A DNA stretch of 64,000 nucleotides from an uncultured Bacteroidia bacterium (lineage in GTDB: Bacteria; Bacteroidota; Bacteroidia; Bacteroidales; Prolixibacteraceae), in assembly GCA_903907075.1 (NCBI GenBank), contig CAIVMQ010000113.1, forward strand, positions 29,840 through 93,839. The letters are read 5' to 3'. Position 1 is the stretch's first letter, and the number at the start of each line of letters is the position of its first letter. The position numbers and the translations under genes were made by a program. Of this stretch, positions 18,045-27,800 are shown in pieces. The notes beneath the pieces are model-generated. The model was not told the origin of the DNA, did no database searches, and was given only the letters and a program-made list of their open reading frames with translations.

Positions 18045-18608
18045 ATGAAAAGCCTTTTACGAAATCATGCGTTGGCCGGTTTCCTGGGAGTACTGCTTTT
18101 TACAAACCTTTTTGCACAATCGTCGGTGGAAATTCCAAAACAGGAAATTCCTCAGGAATATGAGTTTACTGCTAAAATTGGAGATGAAATACCGGAATTT
18201 ACTCTTACCCTATCTAATGGTAAGAAAGTCTCCTCAAATGAATGGAGAGGCAAAGTAGTTATGCTTCAGTTTACAGCTAGCTGGTGCGGTATTTGTCGAA
18301 AGGAAATTCCTTTTATACAAAGAGATATCTGGGCGAAATTTAAACGAAATACTGGTTTCTTACTCTTCGGCGTAGACAGAGATGAGCCTCTCGAGAAAGT
18401 TAAAAACTATCAGAAAGAGATGAATATCGATTATCCTTTGGCTGTGGATCAAAATGCAGAAGTTTTTTCTCTTTTTGCTGATAAAAAAGCCGGGGTAACT
18501 AGAAATATTCTTATTAATAGGGAAGGGAAAATAGTTTATATGACCCGACTGTTTAAAGAGAATGAATTTAGGGAGATGGTTGAAATGATCGGACTACTGT
18601 TGAAATAA
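18045..18608 (+). CDS. TlpA-like periplasmic thioredoxin
   Basis: A 187-residue protein with an N-terminal signal peptide (about 1-24, ending NLFAQ) and a thioredoxin/AhpC-TSA domain of the TlpA/ResA type. The active-site cysteines are Cys81 and Cys84 in SWCGICRKEIPF. It should act outside the cytoplasmic membrane as a disulfide reductase or peroxidase-like protein. It lies between purU and hisH with short gaps (11 and 38 bases), so it is probably co-transcribed with histidine genes despite having no known role there. Confidence 0.85.
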   Translation: MKSLLRNHALAGFLGVLLFTNLFAQSSVEIPKQEIPQEYEFTAKIGDEIPEFTLTLSNGKKVSSNEWRGKVVMLQFTASWCGICRKEIPFIQRDIWAKFKRNTGFLLFGVDRDEPLEKVKNYQKEMNIDYPLAVDQNAEVFSLFADKKAGVTRNILINREGKIVYMTRLFKENEFREMVEMIGLLLK

Positions 18609-18646
18609 TTCCAGTATCCTGATAAATGGGTAAACAACAAATTTAA

Positions 18647-19246
18647 ATGAAGATTGTAATTATAAAATACAACGCCGGAAATATCCGGTCGGTAGACTTT
18701 GCGCTGCAACGATTAGGTGTTTCTGCACTTATATCTGATAATGCTCAGGAGATAAGAAGTGCCGATCGGGTTATTTTCCCAGGAGTGGGAGAAGCTTCAA
18801 CGACTATGGAATTTCTTATTCATCATAAACTAGATACCCTGATCCGTGATTTAAAACAACCTGTCTTAGGGATTTGTCTGGGACTTCAATTGATGTGTAC
18901 CCATTCCGAAGAGGGAGACACATCGTGCCTGGGTATCTTTCCGGAAAAAGTTAAAAAATTTGTTAGTCTCCCTAATCAATTATCTGAATTGAAAATACCA
19001 CATATGGGATGGAATAACCTAAAGGAATTAAAATCTCCTCTTTTTAAAGCTATTAACGAGGAAGATTACTTCTATTTTGTTCACTCTTTTTACGCCACAA
19101 CCGGTGTTGATACAGCTGCTATTTGTGACTATCTAATCCCTTTCAGTGCAGCGCTGCAGCGTGATAATTTCTATGCTACACAGTTTCATCCCGAGAAAAG
19201 TGGTAAGACAGGTGCAAAAATTCTTGAAAATTTCATAAACTTATAA
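18647..19246 (+). CDS. hisH: imidazole glycerol phosphate synthase, glutaminase subunit
   Basis: HisH supplies ammonia from glutamine to HisF. The 199-residue class I amidotransferase has its nucleophile Cys77 in GICLGLQLM and His181/Glu183 in QFHPEKSG. The oxyanion segment FPGVGEA is at 44-50. It is 14 bases upstream of hisA and in the usual hisH-A-F order. Confidence 0.95.
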   Translation: MKIVIIKYNAGNIRSVDFALQRLGVSALISDNAQEIRSADRVIFPGVGEASTTMEFLIHHKLDTLIRDLKQPVLGICLGLQLMCTHSEEGDTSCLGIFPEKVKKFVSLPNQLSELKIPHMGWNNLKELKSPLFKAINEEDYFYFVHSFYATTGVDTAAICDYLIPFSAALQRDNFYATQFHPEKSGKTGAKILENFINL

Positions 19247-19260
19247 AGCTGATATTTAAG

Positions 19261-19986
19261 ATGATCGAGATTATTCCCGCTATAGATATCATTGATGGAA
19301 AGTGTGTTCGACTGAGCCAGGGTGACTACGAGCAGAAAATTATTTACAATGAAAATCCGTTAGAAGTAGCCAAGATGTTTGAAGATGCTGGTCTTAAACG
19401 ATTACACCTTGTCGATCTCGATGGAGCAAAAGCTCATCATATTGTTAATCAGGATGTTTTGCATTTGATTGCCACAAAAACAAACCTGATTATTGATTTT
19501 GGCGGTGGACTAAAATCTGATGAGGATTTAAAAATTGCATTCGAATCAGGAGCAACGATGGTTACAGGAGGTAGCATTGCCGTAAAATCTCCTGAAGTTT
19601 TTATGCGATGGATCGAAAAGTATGGAGCAGATCAAATAATCTTAGGAGCCGATGCCAAAAATGAGATGATCGCTGTCTCAGGATGGCAAGAGTCGACAGG
19701 AACTGACATTTTTACTTTTATAAATGAATGGCATTCCAGAGGAATATCGAAGATTATTAGCACCGACATTAACCGCGATGGAATGTTACAAGGGGCGTCC
19801 ACAGAATTATACATTAAGATTTTAAGTGCTTTTCCGGATACTTATCTTATTGCCAGTGGAGGAGTAAGTTCTATGATAGATATTGTGGAGCTTCAGAATG
19901 CAGGAATACCTGCTGTAATAACAGGAAAGGCAATCTATGAAGGTCGGATATCAATGACAGAAATAGAAAATTTTATCCGCGGGTAG
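19261..19986 (+). CDS. hisA: ProFAR isomerase
   Basis: HisA opens the ribose of the ProFAR intermediate by an Amadori rearrangement. The 241-residue TIM barrel starts [20 protein letters not shown], with Asp9 as the catalytic residue, and has [18 protein letters not shown] and ASGGVSS phosphate-binding segments in order. It shares its fold with hisF downstream. Confidence 0.95.
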   Translation: MIEIIPAIDIIDGKCVRLSQGDYEQKIIYNENPLEVAKMFEDAGLKRLHLVDLDGAKAHHIVNQDVLHLIATKTNLIIDFGGGLKSDEDLKIAFESGATMVTGGSIAVKSPEVFMRWIEKYGADQIILGADAKNEMIAVSGWQESTGTDIFTFINEWHSRGISKIISTDINRDGMLQGASTELYIKILSAFPDTYLIASGGVSSMIDIVELQNAGIPAVITGKAIYEGRISMTEIENFIRG

Positions 19987-20070
19987 AAGAGATGAAAAAG
20001 GTTTTACGATTGTTCAACTTTTTTAATGATGAAAGCCTACCGGCTTCTTACTTATTTATTCTTTCTTAAT

Positions 20071-20823
20071 ATGCTTGCAAAACGTATAATACCATGCCTT
20101 GATATCCGAGACGGCCAGACGGTTAAAGGGGTTAACTTTGTGAATATTATTAATGTGGGGGATCCTGTTGAGCTTGGAAAGCTATACGCGGAACAGGGAG
20201 CCGATGAATTGGTCTTTCTCGATATCACAGCAACTCACGAGGGTAGAAAAACTTTTGTGGAACTGGTGAAGCGCATAGCTCTTAATTTAGATATTCCTTT
20301 CACTGTAGGCGGCGGTATCAGCGAGATTCGTGATGCTGAGGCTCTCTTGGCTGCAGGTGCTGATAAAATCTCGATTAACTCCTCTGCTGTGCGGAATCCT
20401 CAATTGATCGATGATCTTGCCCGTAATTTTGGTAGTCAGTTCGTTGTTGTGGCTATTGATGCTCTTGAGACTGATAGTCATTGGACTGTAACTGTTAATG
20501 GTGGGCGTATACCTACCGACAAAGAACTTTTCTCATGGGCAAAGGAGGCCGAAAATAGAGGAGCCGGTGAAATTCTGTTTACCTCAATGAACCACGACGG
20601 CACGAAAAATGGTTTTGCCAATGAGGAATTAGCTCTCCTGTCCGAAAACTTGACAATTCCTCTCATTGCTTCTGGTGGGGCTGGAAGTATGGAACATTTT
20701 GCAGAGGTGTTTACCTTAGGAAAAGCGGATGCTGGTTTAGCAGCTAGTATTTTCCATTTTCATGAAATTGCCATTCCCGATCTAAAGCATTACCTTCGCG
20801 ATCGCGGAATTTGTGTGAGATAA
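20071..20823 (+). CDS. hisF: imidazole glycerol phosphate synthase, cyclase subunit
   Basis: HisF makes imidazole glycerol phosphate and AICAR using ammonia from HisH. I take the start at ATG 20071, which gives the family N-terminus [20 protein letters not shown] (250 residues); an in-frame ATG at 20026 would add fifteen atypical residues. Asp11 and the later Asp in [10 protein letters not shown] are the expected catalytic acids. A 25-codon ORF (19992-20069) fills the hisA-hisF gap and ends one base before this ATG, so translational coupling is possible. Confidence 0.94.
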   Translation: MLAKRIIPCLDIRDGQTVKGVNFVNIINVGDPVELGKLYAEQGADELVFLDITATHEGRKTFVELVKRIALNLDIPFTVGGGISEIRDAEALLAAGADKISINSSAVRNPQLIDDLARNFGSQFVVVAIDALETDSHWTVTVNGGRIPTDKELFSWAKEAENRGAGEILFTSMNHDGTKNGFANEELALLSENLTIPLIASGGAGSMEHFAEVFTLGKADAGLAASIFHFHEIAIPDLKHYLRDRGICVR

Positions 20824-20842
20824 GATACTCAATCCCGAATAA

Positions 20843-20953
20843 AGTCTGCTCTACCATCCTGTGTTAGGGGTTGCAGACAGGGCCGAAGATTTCAATGGCG
20901 ATATGTTAGCTCTTAATCTGGAGCATACTGGTTTCGCTAAAGAGGTTTTATAA
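20843..20953 (+). pseudogene. short protein-like reading frame between hisF and hisIE
   Basis: The 187-base gap between hisF and hisIE holds an open stretch of 36 codons. It reads like real protein (for example YHPVLGVADRAEDFNGDM and LALNLEHTGFAKEVL) and ends in TAA. It has no ATG near its start and follows an in-frame TAA, so it is either the tail of a decayed gene or a small protein starting at GTG (codon 7). I do not recognise it. Confidence 0.3.
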
Positions 20954-21010
20954 GTTATTAAATGATAATTTAAATCATTACCCCTGGTAATTAAAAATAC
21001 GATTAACGAT

Positions 21011-21610
21011 ATGGAACTTAATTTCAATAAACTGACAGGCGATCTTCTTCCTGCTGTTATTCAGGATAATACAACAGGCAAAGTTTTGATGCTTGGGTTT
21101 ATGAATCGCGAAGCTTACGATAAAACGGTAGCTACGAACTTAGTTACCTTCTTTAGTAGGACAAAAAATCGGCTTTGGACAAAGGGTGAGGAATCTGGTA
21201 ATTTTCTAAACGTTGTTTCTATTCAGTCAGATTGTGATCAAGATACTCTTTTAATCAAGGTTAATCCCGTAGGTCAGGTTTGCCATACTGGTACAGATAC
21301 TTGTTGGGGCGAAGTGAATAAAGGAGAGGATATTTTATTTCTTAAACAACTTCAGGATTTTATCGATCAGCGTAAGCGTGAAATGCCTAAAGGTTCCTAT
21401 ACAACCTCACTTTTTGAAGATGGGATATCAAGAATGGCTCAGAAAGTTGGTGAAGAGGCTGTCGAGACAGTTATTGAAGCGATGGCAAATAATGATGAGC
21501 GTTTGCTTTACGAAGCCTCCGACCTTGTTTACCATCTCATTGTGCTTTTGTCTCACAAAGGGTATCGGATTGAAGATTTAGCTCGTGAGCTAAAGAAAAG
21601 ACATAAATAA
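21011..21610 (+). CDS. hisIE: bifunctional phosphoribosyl-AMP cyclohydrolase / phosphoribosyl-ATP pyrophosphatase
   Basis: Steps two and three of histidine synthesis are fused in 199 residues. The N-terminal HisI part (about 1-105) has the zinc-site segments SDCDQDT and CHTGTDTCWG. The C-terminal HisE part (about 110-199) has the acidic helices GEEAVETVIEA and DLVYHLIVLL. It is the last gene of the his operon and is followed by a terminator-like hairpin. Confidence 0.95.
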   Translation: MELNFNKLTGDLLPAVIQDNTTGKVLMLGFMNREAYDKTVATNLVTFFSRTKNRLWTKGEESGNFLNVVSIQSDCDQDTLLIKVNPVGQVCHTGTDTCWGEVNKGEDILFLKQLQDFIDQRKREMPKGSYTTSLFEDGISRMAQKVGEEAVETVIEAMANNDERLLYEASDLVYHLIVLLSHKGYRIEDLARELKKRHK

Positions 21611-21636
21611 ACGTCGACTTCAATTCGCAATTCAAT

Positions 21637-21656
21637 AGGTTTTCTAAAACCTTTTT
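21637..21656 (+). terminator. terminator after the his operon
   Basis: AGGTTT (21637-21642) pairs with AAACCT (21647-21652) across a four-base loop, followed by four T. It is short but well placed, 26 bases after the hisIE stop and before a gene of unrelated function. Confidence 0.55.
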
Positions 21657-21705
21657 GTCTTGATCTTTATGGATTCAACTTTTACCAGTAATCCCACTAT
21701 TTAGT

Positions 21706-22569
21706 ATGATTAAATTTAGACTTTTTGTAAATCTGGGAGTGGCGGTCTCCATAGTCCTATTCCTATCTGCTTCTGATTTAATAGCTAGTGTTCGTATCAC
21801 CGATAACGATAAATCGTTACTTCAGGATAAACTGAATAGATTTTCAGCTAAGGGAACCCTTCCAACAGCTGCTCTATTCCTTGCTGTAGGTCTTGATTTT
21901 ATTGGGACTCCCTATGTGGGTAAAACGCTCGATCGCACTATGGAAGAGAATCTTGTGGTTAATCTGCAGGAATTCGATTGTACAACTTTTGTTGAGAGTA
22001 CTCTTGCAATCACACTTGCACTTAAGAGTGGCCACCCCACATTGGAAAATTTTCTGGAACAACTGCAGAAGATTAGGTATCGTAGTGGTTCACTTAATGG
22101 CTATACTAGCCGTTTGCACTACTTTAGCGAATGGATGACCGACAATCAAGGCAAAGGTTTAGTAAAGGATGTTTCTTCACTTCTGGGTGGAGTTAACATT
22201 CCGATTTCTCTTAACTTCATGGGTAATCATCCCGATTTCTATCCGCAGTTAAAAGATAACCCAACACTTATAAGTCAAATTAAATTGATTGAGAAGAATA
22301 TCTCTTCTCATAATTATTCGTTTATTCCGAAGGAGCAGTTAAGTTTTTATGAGGATAAGCTATTAGACGGAGATATTGTAGCATTAACAACTCGTATTTC
22401 GGGATTAGATGTGTCTCATCTTGGAATCATTTTTAAGAAAGACGGGAAAACATTTCTTCTAAATGCCTCCTCAGTTTTGGGGAGTGTGTCAATAACCCCA
22501 AAATCTCTTGGTGAATACCTGAATGGCTCTAAAAATGTTACCGGAATATTCGTCGTTAGGGTCAACTAA
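21706..22569 (+). CDS. DUF1460 exported amidase-like protein
   Basis: A 287-residue protein with an N-terminal hydrophobic signal segment (about 7-28). The body resembles DUF1460, an NlpC/P60-like N-acetylmuramoyl-L-alanine amidase family of Bacteroidota. The Cys in EFDCTTFVEST (about 89-99) is the likely nucleophile, and the His in VSHLGIIFKKDGK is the likely partner. It probably acts on cell-wall peptides in the periplasm. It stands alone after the his terminator and is not obviously connected to its neighbours. Confidence 0.8.
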   Translation: MIKFRLFVNLGVAVSIVLFLSASDLIASVRITDNDKSLLQDKLNRFSAKGTLPTAALFLAVGLDFIGTPYVGKTLDRTMEENLVVNLQEFDCTTFVESTLAITLALKSGHPTLENFLEQLQKIRYRSGSLNGYTSRLHYFSEWMTDNQGKGLVKDVSSLLGGVNIPISLNFMGNHPDFYPQLKDNPTLISQIKLIEKNISSHNYSFIPKEQLSFYEDKLLDGDIVALTTRISGLDVSHLGIIFKKDGKTFLLNASSVLGSVSITPKSLGEYLNGSKNVTGIFVVRVN

Positions 22570-22692
22570 ATATGGGGGTTTATTTGAACAGTCCATTTTA
22601 ATTAACTTTTATTTAATATACATTTCAAAACTATTTTTAACGATACGTGTAGTTAGATTAGTTATTAATTTAAAAATCAAAAAAAAGATCAC

Positions 22693-23322
22693 ATGGATAT
22701 TATTTCTCGTTTGAATACTCGTTATGCAACGAAAGCTTTCGATGCTTCTAAAAAAGTTCCTGCGGCTGAGATGGATCAGCTTTTGGAGGCTATCCGTCTC
22801 TCTGCCTCATCTTACGGCTTACAACCCTATAAAGTGTTGTTGGTAGAAAATCCTGAAATCAGAGCTGAGCTGCGTAGTGCTGCTTATGGTCAGTCACAGA
22901 TTACTGATTCTTCTGCAGTGCTTGTATTTGCTGCCAATACAGCTATTAACGTAGAGACCATAGATCAATTTGTCAATATGGTTTCTGAAATTCGCAATGT
23001 ACCTAAGGAAGCTCTATCTTCTTTTGGTGATATGATGAAAGGTTCTCTGCAAAATATGAGTGAGGATCAGATTGAAATATGGGTTTCTAAACAAGCCTAT
23101 ATTGCCCTTGGTTACGGACTTGTTTCTGCCGCTGTTCTTGGAATCGATACTTGCCCAATGGAAGGCTTTAATGGCCCTGAATTCGATCGGATTCTGGGTC
23201 TTGAAAAACTAGGACTTAAATCTAAAGTTGTCCTTGCTGTTGGTTACCGCTCAGCAGAAGATCAGTATCAGCATCTGGCTAAGGTAAGGTATAAAAAAGA
23301 GGATTTATTCCTTAAGTTTTAA
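22693..23322 (+). CDS. nitroreductase-family NAD(P)H oxidoreductase
   Basis: A 209-residue flavin protein of the nitroreductase fold. It has N-terminal NTRYATKAFDASKKV and RLSASSYGLQPYKVLLV segments of the FMN site, then the central LGYGLVSAAVLGIDTCPMEGF and a C-terminal AVGYR. Members reduce nitroaromatics, quinones or similar compounds; the natural substrate is not clear. It is a single gene, with a strong bidirectional terminator separating it from the convergent gltBD. Confidence 0.88.
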   Translation: MDIISRLNTRYATKAFDASKKVPAAEMDQLLEAIRLSASSYGLQPYKVLLVENPEIRAELRSAAYGQSQITDSSAVLVFAANTAINVETIDQFVNMVSEIRNVPKEALSSFGDMMKGSLQNMSEDQIEIWVSKQAYIALGYGLVSAAVLGIDTCPMEGFNGPEFDRILGLEKLGLKSKVVLAVGYRSAEDQYQHLAKVRYKKEDLFLKF

Positions 23323-23323
23323 C

Positions 23324-23357
23324 AAAAAAGGACCGGTCAGCTGACCGGTCCTTTTTT
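23324..23357. terminator. bidirectional terminator between nitroreductase and gltD
   Basis: A perfect 34-base palindrome: six A, then GGACCGGTCAG joined to its exact complement, then six T. It has A on one side and T on the other, so it works for both strands. It starts directly after the nitroreductase stop and 26 bases from the gltD stop. Confidence 0.9.
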
Positions 23358-23382
23358 ATATACCTTATACTAGTTTTACGTT

Positions 23383-24798
23383 CTATTGCATTACATAGCT
23401 GTGAATCCGTTTTGCCGCATCACGTCCAGAACGAATAGCCCAAACTACAAGACTAGCTCCTCTTGTGGCATCACCTCCAACAAATATCTTATCCAAGTTA
23501 GTTGCATTATCGATCGCTTTTACATTGCCACGCTCATCGTATTCAACTCCCAGGCTGTCCAGAAGACCGCTGTGAATAGGCGATAGGAAACCCATTGATA
23601 ACAATACGAGGTCTGCTTCGATGATCTTAATGGTACCGGGAAGCTCTTTCATAATCATCCGGCCGTTTTCACGGATCCACTCAACCTCTACAACTTCAAC
23701 ACCTGTAATCACGCCATCTTTTCCGATAAAACGCTTTGTAGCCAAGTTCCATTTGCGTTCGCAACCTTCAAGATGAGAACTTGATGTTCGCAGTGTGTTA
23801 GGCCAGTACGGCCATGGGTTATCATCGTTTCTTTTAAGTGTTGGTTTTGAAAGAATCTCAATCTGTGTTACAGAGGCAGCCTTCTGTCGGATTGATGTCC
23901 CTACACAATCAGATCCGGTATCTCCTCCTCCAATAACTAATACTTTTTTGTCTTTAGCAGAAAGACGTATCTCTTCGGAGATTTCCTGACCGCTGATCAC
24001 TTTGTTCTGTTGGCGAAGGAATTCCATTGCAAAATGGATCCCCTTAATTTCACGCCCCTCTGCGGGTAAATCACGCGGCTCCATCGCGCCACAAGCAAGG
24101 CAGATTGCATCAAAATCTTTCATCAGCTTATCTGCAGAGATGTCAATCCCTACCTTTGTATTTACTTTGAAGTTAATCCCTTCTTTGATGAATAAGTTTA
24201 TTCTACGGTCAATGACCGCTTTATTAAGCTTGAAATCTGGAATTCCATAACGCAATAAACCCCCAACCTTATCATCCTGTTCAAAAACTGTCACAGTATG
24301 GCCGGCTTTGTTAAGCATATCTGCTGTTGAAAGGCCTGCCGGTCCAGAACCGATAATCGCTATTTTTTTTCCTGTTCGGTGAGTGGGTATTTGCTCAACA
24401 ACATGGCCTAAGTCAAAGGCTTTTTCAACAATCGAACATTCATTCTCACGAATAGTTACCGCTTCGTCATGGATAGCTAGTACGCATGATTTTTCGCATG
24501 GTGCAGGGCACACCCTGCCGGTGAATTCAGGAAATGAATTTGTTGCTGCGAGTAGATCATAAGCCTCATCCCATTTGCCACGATATACAGCATCTTGCCA
24601 TTCAGGAATGTTACTCTCAACTGGGCACGAGCTATGGCAGAATGGTATCCCGCAATCCATACACCTTGAAGCCTGATCCTTGCGGTCAGTCTCATTTAAG
24701 GTCTGCTCTACTTCACCGTAATCAAAAATACGCTCGGCTGCGGGGCGGTAACCACCCTCTTTGCGCTCTATCTCTATAAAACCTTTTGGATTTCCCAT
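23383..24798 (-). CDS. gltD: glutamate synthase small subunit
   Basis: GltD carries electrons from NADPH through FAD to GltB. The 471-residue protein has an N-terminal Fe-S region with cysteines in CMDCGIPFCHSSCP (about 41-54) and CPAPCEKSC (about 97-105). It then has an FAD motif IIGSGPAGLSTADML (about 148-162), an NADPH motif VIGGGDTGSDC (about 290-300) and a C-terminal FVGGDATRGASLVVWAI. It follows gltB by 51 bases and forms an operon with it. Confidence 0.96.
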   Translation of the reverse strand: MGNPKGFIEIERKEGGYRPAAERIFDYGEVEQTLNETDRKDQASRCMDCGIPFCHSSCPVESNIPEWQDAVYRGKWDEAYDLLAATNSFPEFTGRVCPAPCEKSCVLAIHDEAVTIRENECSIVEKAFDLGHVVEQIPTHRTGKKIAIIGSGPAGLSTADMLNKAGHTVTVFEQDDKVGGLLRYGIPDFKLNKAVIDRRINLFIKEGINFKVNTKVGIDISADKLMKDFDAICLACGAMEPRDLPAEGREIKGIHFAMEFLRQQNKVISGQEISEEIRLSAKDKKVLVIGGGDTGSDCVGTSIRQKAASVTQIEILSKPTLKRNDDNPWPYWPNTLRTSSSHLEGCERKWNLATKRFIGKDGVITGVEVVEVEWIRENGRMIMKELPGTIKIIEADLVLLSMGFLSPIHSGLLDSLGVEYDERGNVKAIDNATNLDKIFVGGDATRGASLVVWAIRSGRDAAKRIHSYVMQ

Positions 24799-24849
24799 CT
24801 TATTATCTTTAATCGTTGTTCGCGTTAAACGTTTTTTTGCATTGGTAAG

Positions 24850-27800
24850 TTACTCCCGTCTATCTGGAGCATCTTCGGCCAATTCAAGTTTACGTTTTAC
24901 CTCTTTTAATTTTAATTCGTTTAACACTTTCTTATATTCCAACGGAATAACTTTGACAAATTTTGGAAGATATTCTTCCCAGTTTGTTAATACTTTACTT
25001 GCTAACGGACTTTGAGTATGAAGGAGATGTTTGCCTATTAAATCCTGTAATTCTGAGATGTCAGCTTTATCCTCAACTGGTCCTAATTCGACAAGTCCGG
25101 TATTGCAATAATATTCAAAATCGCCATTCAAATCGAGTACATAGGCTATTCCACCTGACATACCTGCAGCAAAATTTCTACCCGTGGTCCCTAATACAAC
25201 GGTACGACCGCCTGTCATATATTCACAACAATGGTCTCCGGCACCTTCTACAACAGCCCGCGCTCCTGAATTACGGACACAGAACCGTTCTCCGGCAACT
25301 CCTTGGATATAAACATCACCACTAGTGGCTCCGTAAAGGGTGGTATTTCCAACAATGATATTATTCTCTGGTGCAAATGTAGATCCCGTAGGTGGAAGCA
25401 CAATAATCTTGCCCCCTGAGAGCCCTTTCCCAAGGTAGTCATTCGAATCACCTTCAAGTCTAAAGGTTACCCCCTTGACTAAAAATGCTCCGAAACTCTG
25501 CCCTGCTGTTCCAGTAAATTTGCAGTTAATGGTATCTTTAGGAAGTCCCTCTTCGCCATATCGTTTTGATATTTGTCCTGAAAGCATCGCCCCAACAGTA
25601 CGCATCGCATTATGTATCGTATATGAAAGCCAAACTTTTTCACCACTCTTAATCGCTTTGTTGGCATCCCGAATCAACGTTTTGTCAATAACATCATCCA
25701 GGTTCTTCGTGTTCGGATGGGTATTGCGAATTGGATTAAGTTTTGCCTCCTCAGGAAGATTAAGAAATTTGGATAAGTCGACATTCTTCATCTTCCAGTT
25801 TGTCACCTCATGGTTCTGCTCAAGTAAATCAACACGTCCAACTAAATCATCAAAAGTACGTACTCCAATTTCAGCCATATATTCACGAATCTCTTCGGCA
25901 ATAAAGGTGAAATAGTTGATTACAAATTGAGAGCGTCCCAAGAAACGCTTTCTAAGATTCTTGTTTTGGGTTGCAATACCTGCCGGACAGGTATTCAGAT
26001 GGCATTTACGCATCATGATACATCCCAGGGAGATTAATGCGCCGGTAGCAAATCCGAACTCTTCAGCTCCAAGCATACCCATGATCACAACATCACGACC
26101 GGTCTTCAACTGACCATCTACCTGAAGTTTAACCCTGCCACGAAGATTATTCATCACCAGAGTCTGCTGTGTTTCAGCAATTCCAAATTCTGCGGGTAAC
26201 CCTGCATGTTTGATTGAGCTCGCAGGCGATGCGCCTGTTCCCCCTTCACAACCACTGATTATAATAATATCTGAAAATCCTTTTGCCACACCTGCCGCAA
26301 TAGTCCCTACGCCAGATTCGGCAACCAGTTTTACTGAAACTTTAGCATCTGGATTGACATTTTTCAAGTCGAAAATTAACTGCGCCAAATCCTCAATAGA
26401 ATATATATCGTGGTGAGGAGGTGGTGAAATCAAGGTAATTCCCGGTGTTGAATGCCTAAGTTTTGCAATAATTTTATTGATCTTAAACCCGGGTAGTTGT
26501 CCGCCCTCGCCAGGCTTAGCCCCTTGCGCAATCTTTATCTGAAGTTCCTGGGCGTTAATTAGGTAGTTATTTGTAACCCCAAAACGACCGGATGCAATTT
26601 GTTTGATCTTTGAGTTTTTATCGGTGCCGAAACGACCGGCATCTTCACCACCCTCGCCAGTATTACTTCTTCCTCCGATCATATTCATCGCAACAGCGAT
26701 CGCTTCGTGCGCCTCTTTCGAAATTGAGCCGTATGACATGGCACCAGTAACAAACCTTTTAAGGATCGATTCCGCAGACTCAACCTGATCGAGAGGTATC
26801 GGATTCTTCTTCCATTTTAATACTCCGCGAATAAACGCCGGCTGAGCATTCTGATCATCAACGAGTTTACTGAACTTTTTATAAACGGTATAGTCATCCG
26901 ATCTTGTTGCCCATTGTAATAGCGCAATACTTTGTGGATTCCAGGCATGGAACTCCCCATTGTTACGATAATGATATTCTCCAACGGTGGAGAATGTAAC
27001 TTTTTTCTCGGGATTCTTGAAAGCATCGTGATGAAACATCATAGCCTCTTTGAAGATCTCCTCATAGCCAACACCACCAATACGCGAAGGTGTTCCTTTA
27101 AAGTAGTTTTCAATTAATTCATCACTAACCCCAACTGCTTCAAAGAGCTGCGATCCATGATACGAACGAAGTGTCGAAATTCCCATTTTAGAAAGCACTT
27201 TAAGTAACCCTTTATCAATAGACTTGATATAGTTTTTACGAGCCTCCTCATAAGGTAGTTTAATTTCTCCTTCATTAACTAAGTAGTCAATTGCCGCAAA
27301 AGCAAGATATGGATTTACCACACTGGCGCCATAACCAAGAAGTAGGGCAAAATGCATAATCTCGCGTGGCTCGGCACTTTCAACAATAATGCCAACCTGC
27401 ATCCTCTTTTTAGTCTTGATCAAGTGGTGATGAACGGCAGCAACACAGAGTAACGACGGTATTGGAGCCATATCCTCTGATACCTCACGATCGGTAAGAA
27501 TAATAAAGTTTTTATGCTCGTCTACCGCCCTTTCGGCACTGTCGAGCATCGCTTTGAACGCTTTTTTAAACCCTTCTACACCATCCTTAACCGGGAACAA
27601 CATCGAAATCGTCTCGTGCGTGAAGGTTTCATGTTTTAGATCCTTTATCTTCCCCAAATCAGTATTGGTAATAATAGGACTCTCAAACTTAATCAGATTG
27701 CAATGGTCAGGTATCTCATCAAGGATATTACTGCTTACCGATCCGATGTAGTTGGTTAATGACATCACAAGCCCTTCTCGGATTGGATCTATAGGTGGAT

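Noticed and set aside
20026..20070. Upstream in-frame start for hisF
   Set aside because: The added fifteen residues do not fit the family; HisF proteins begin at [11 protein letters not shown].
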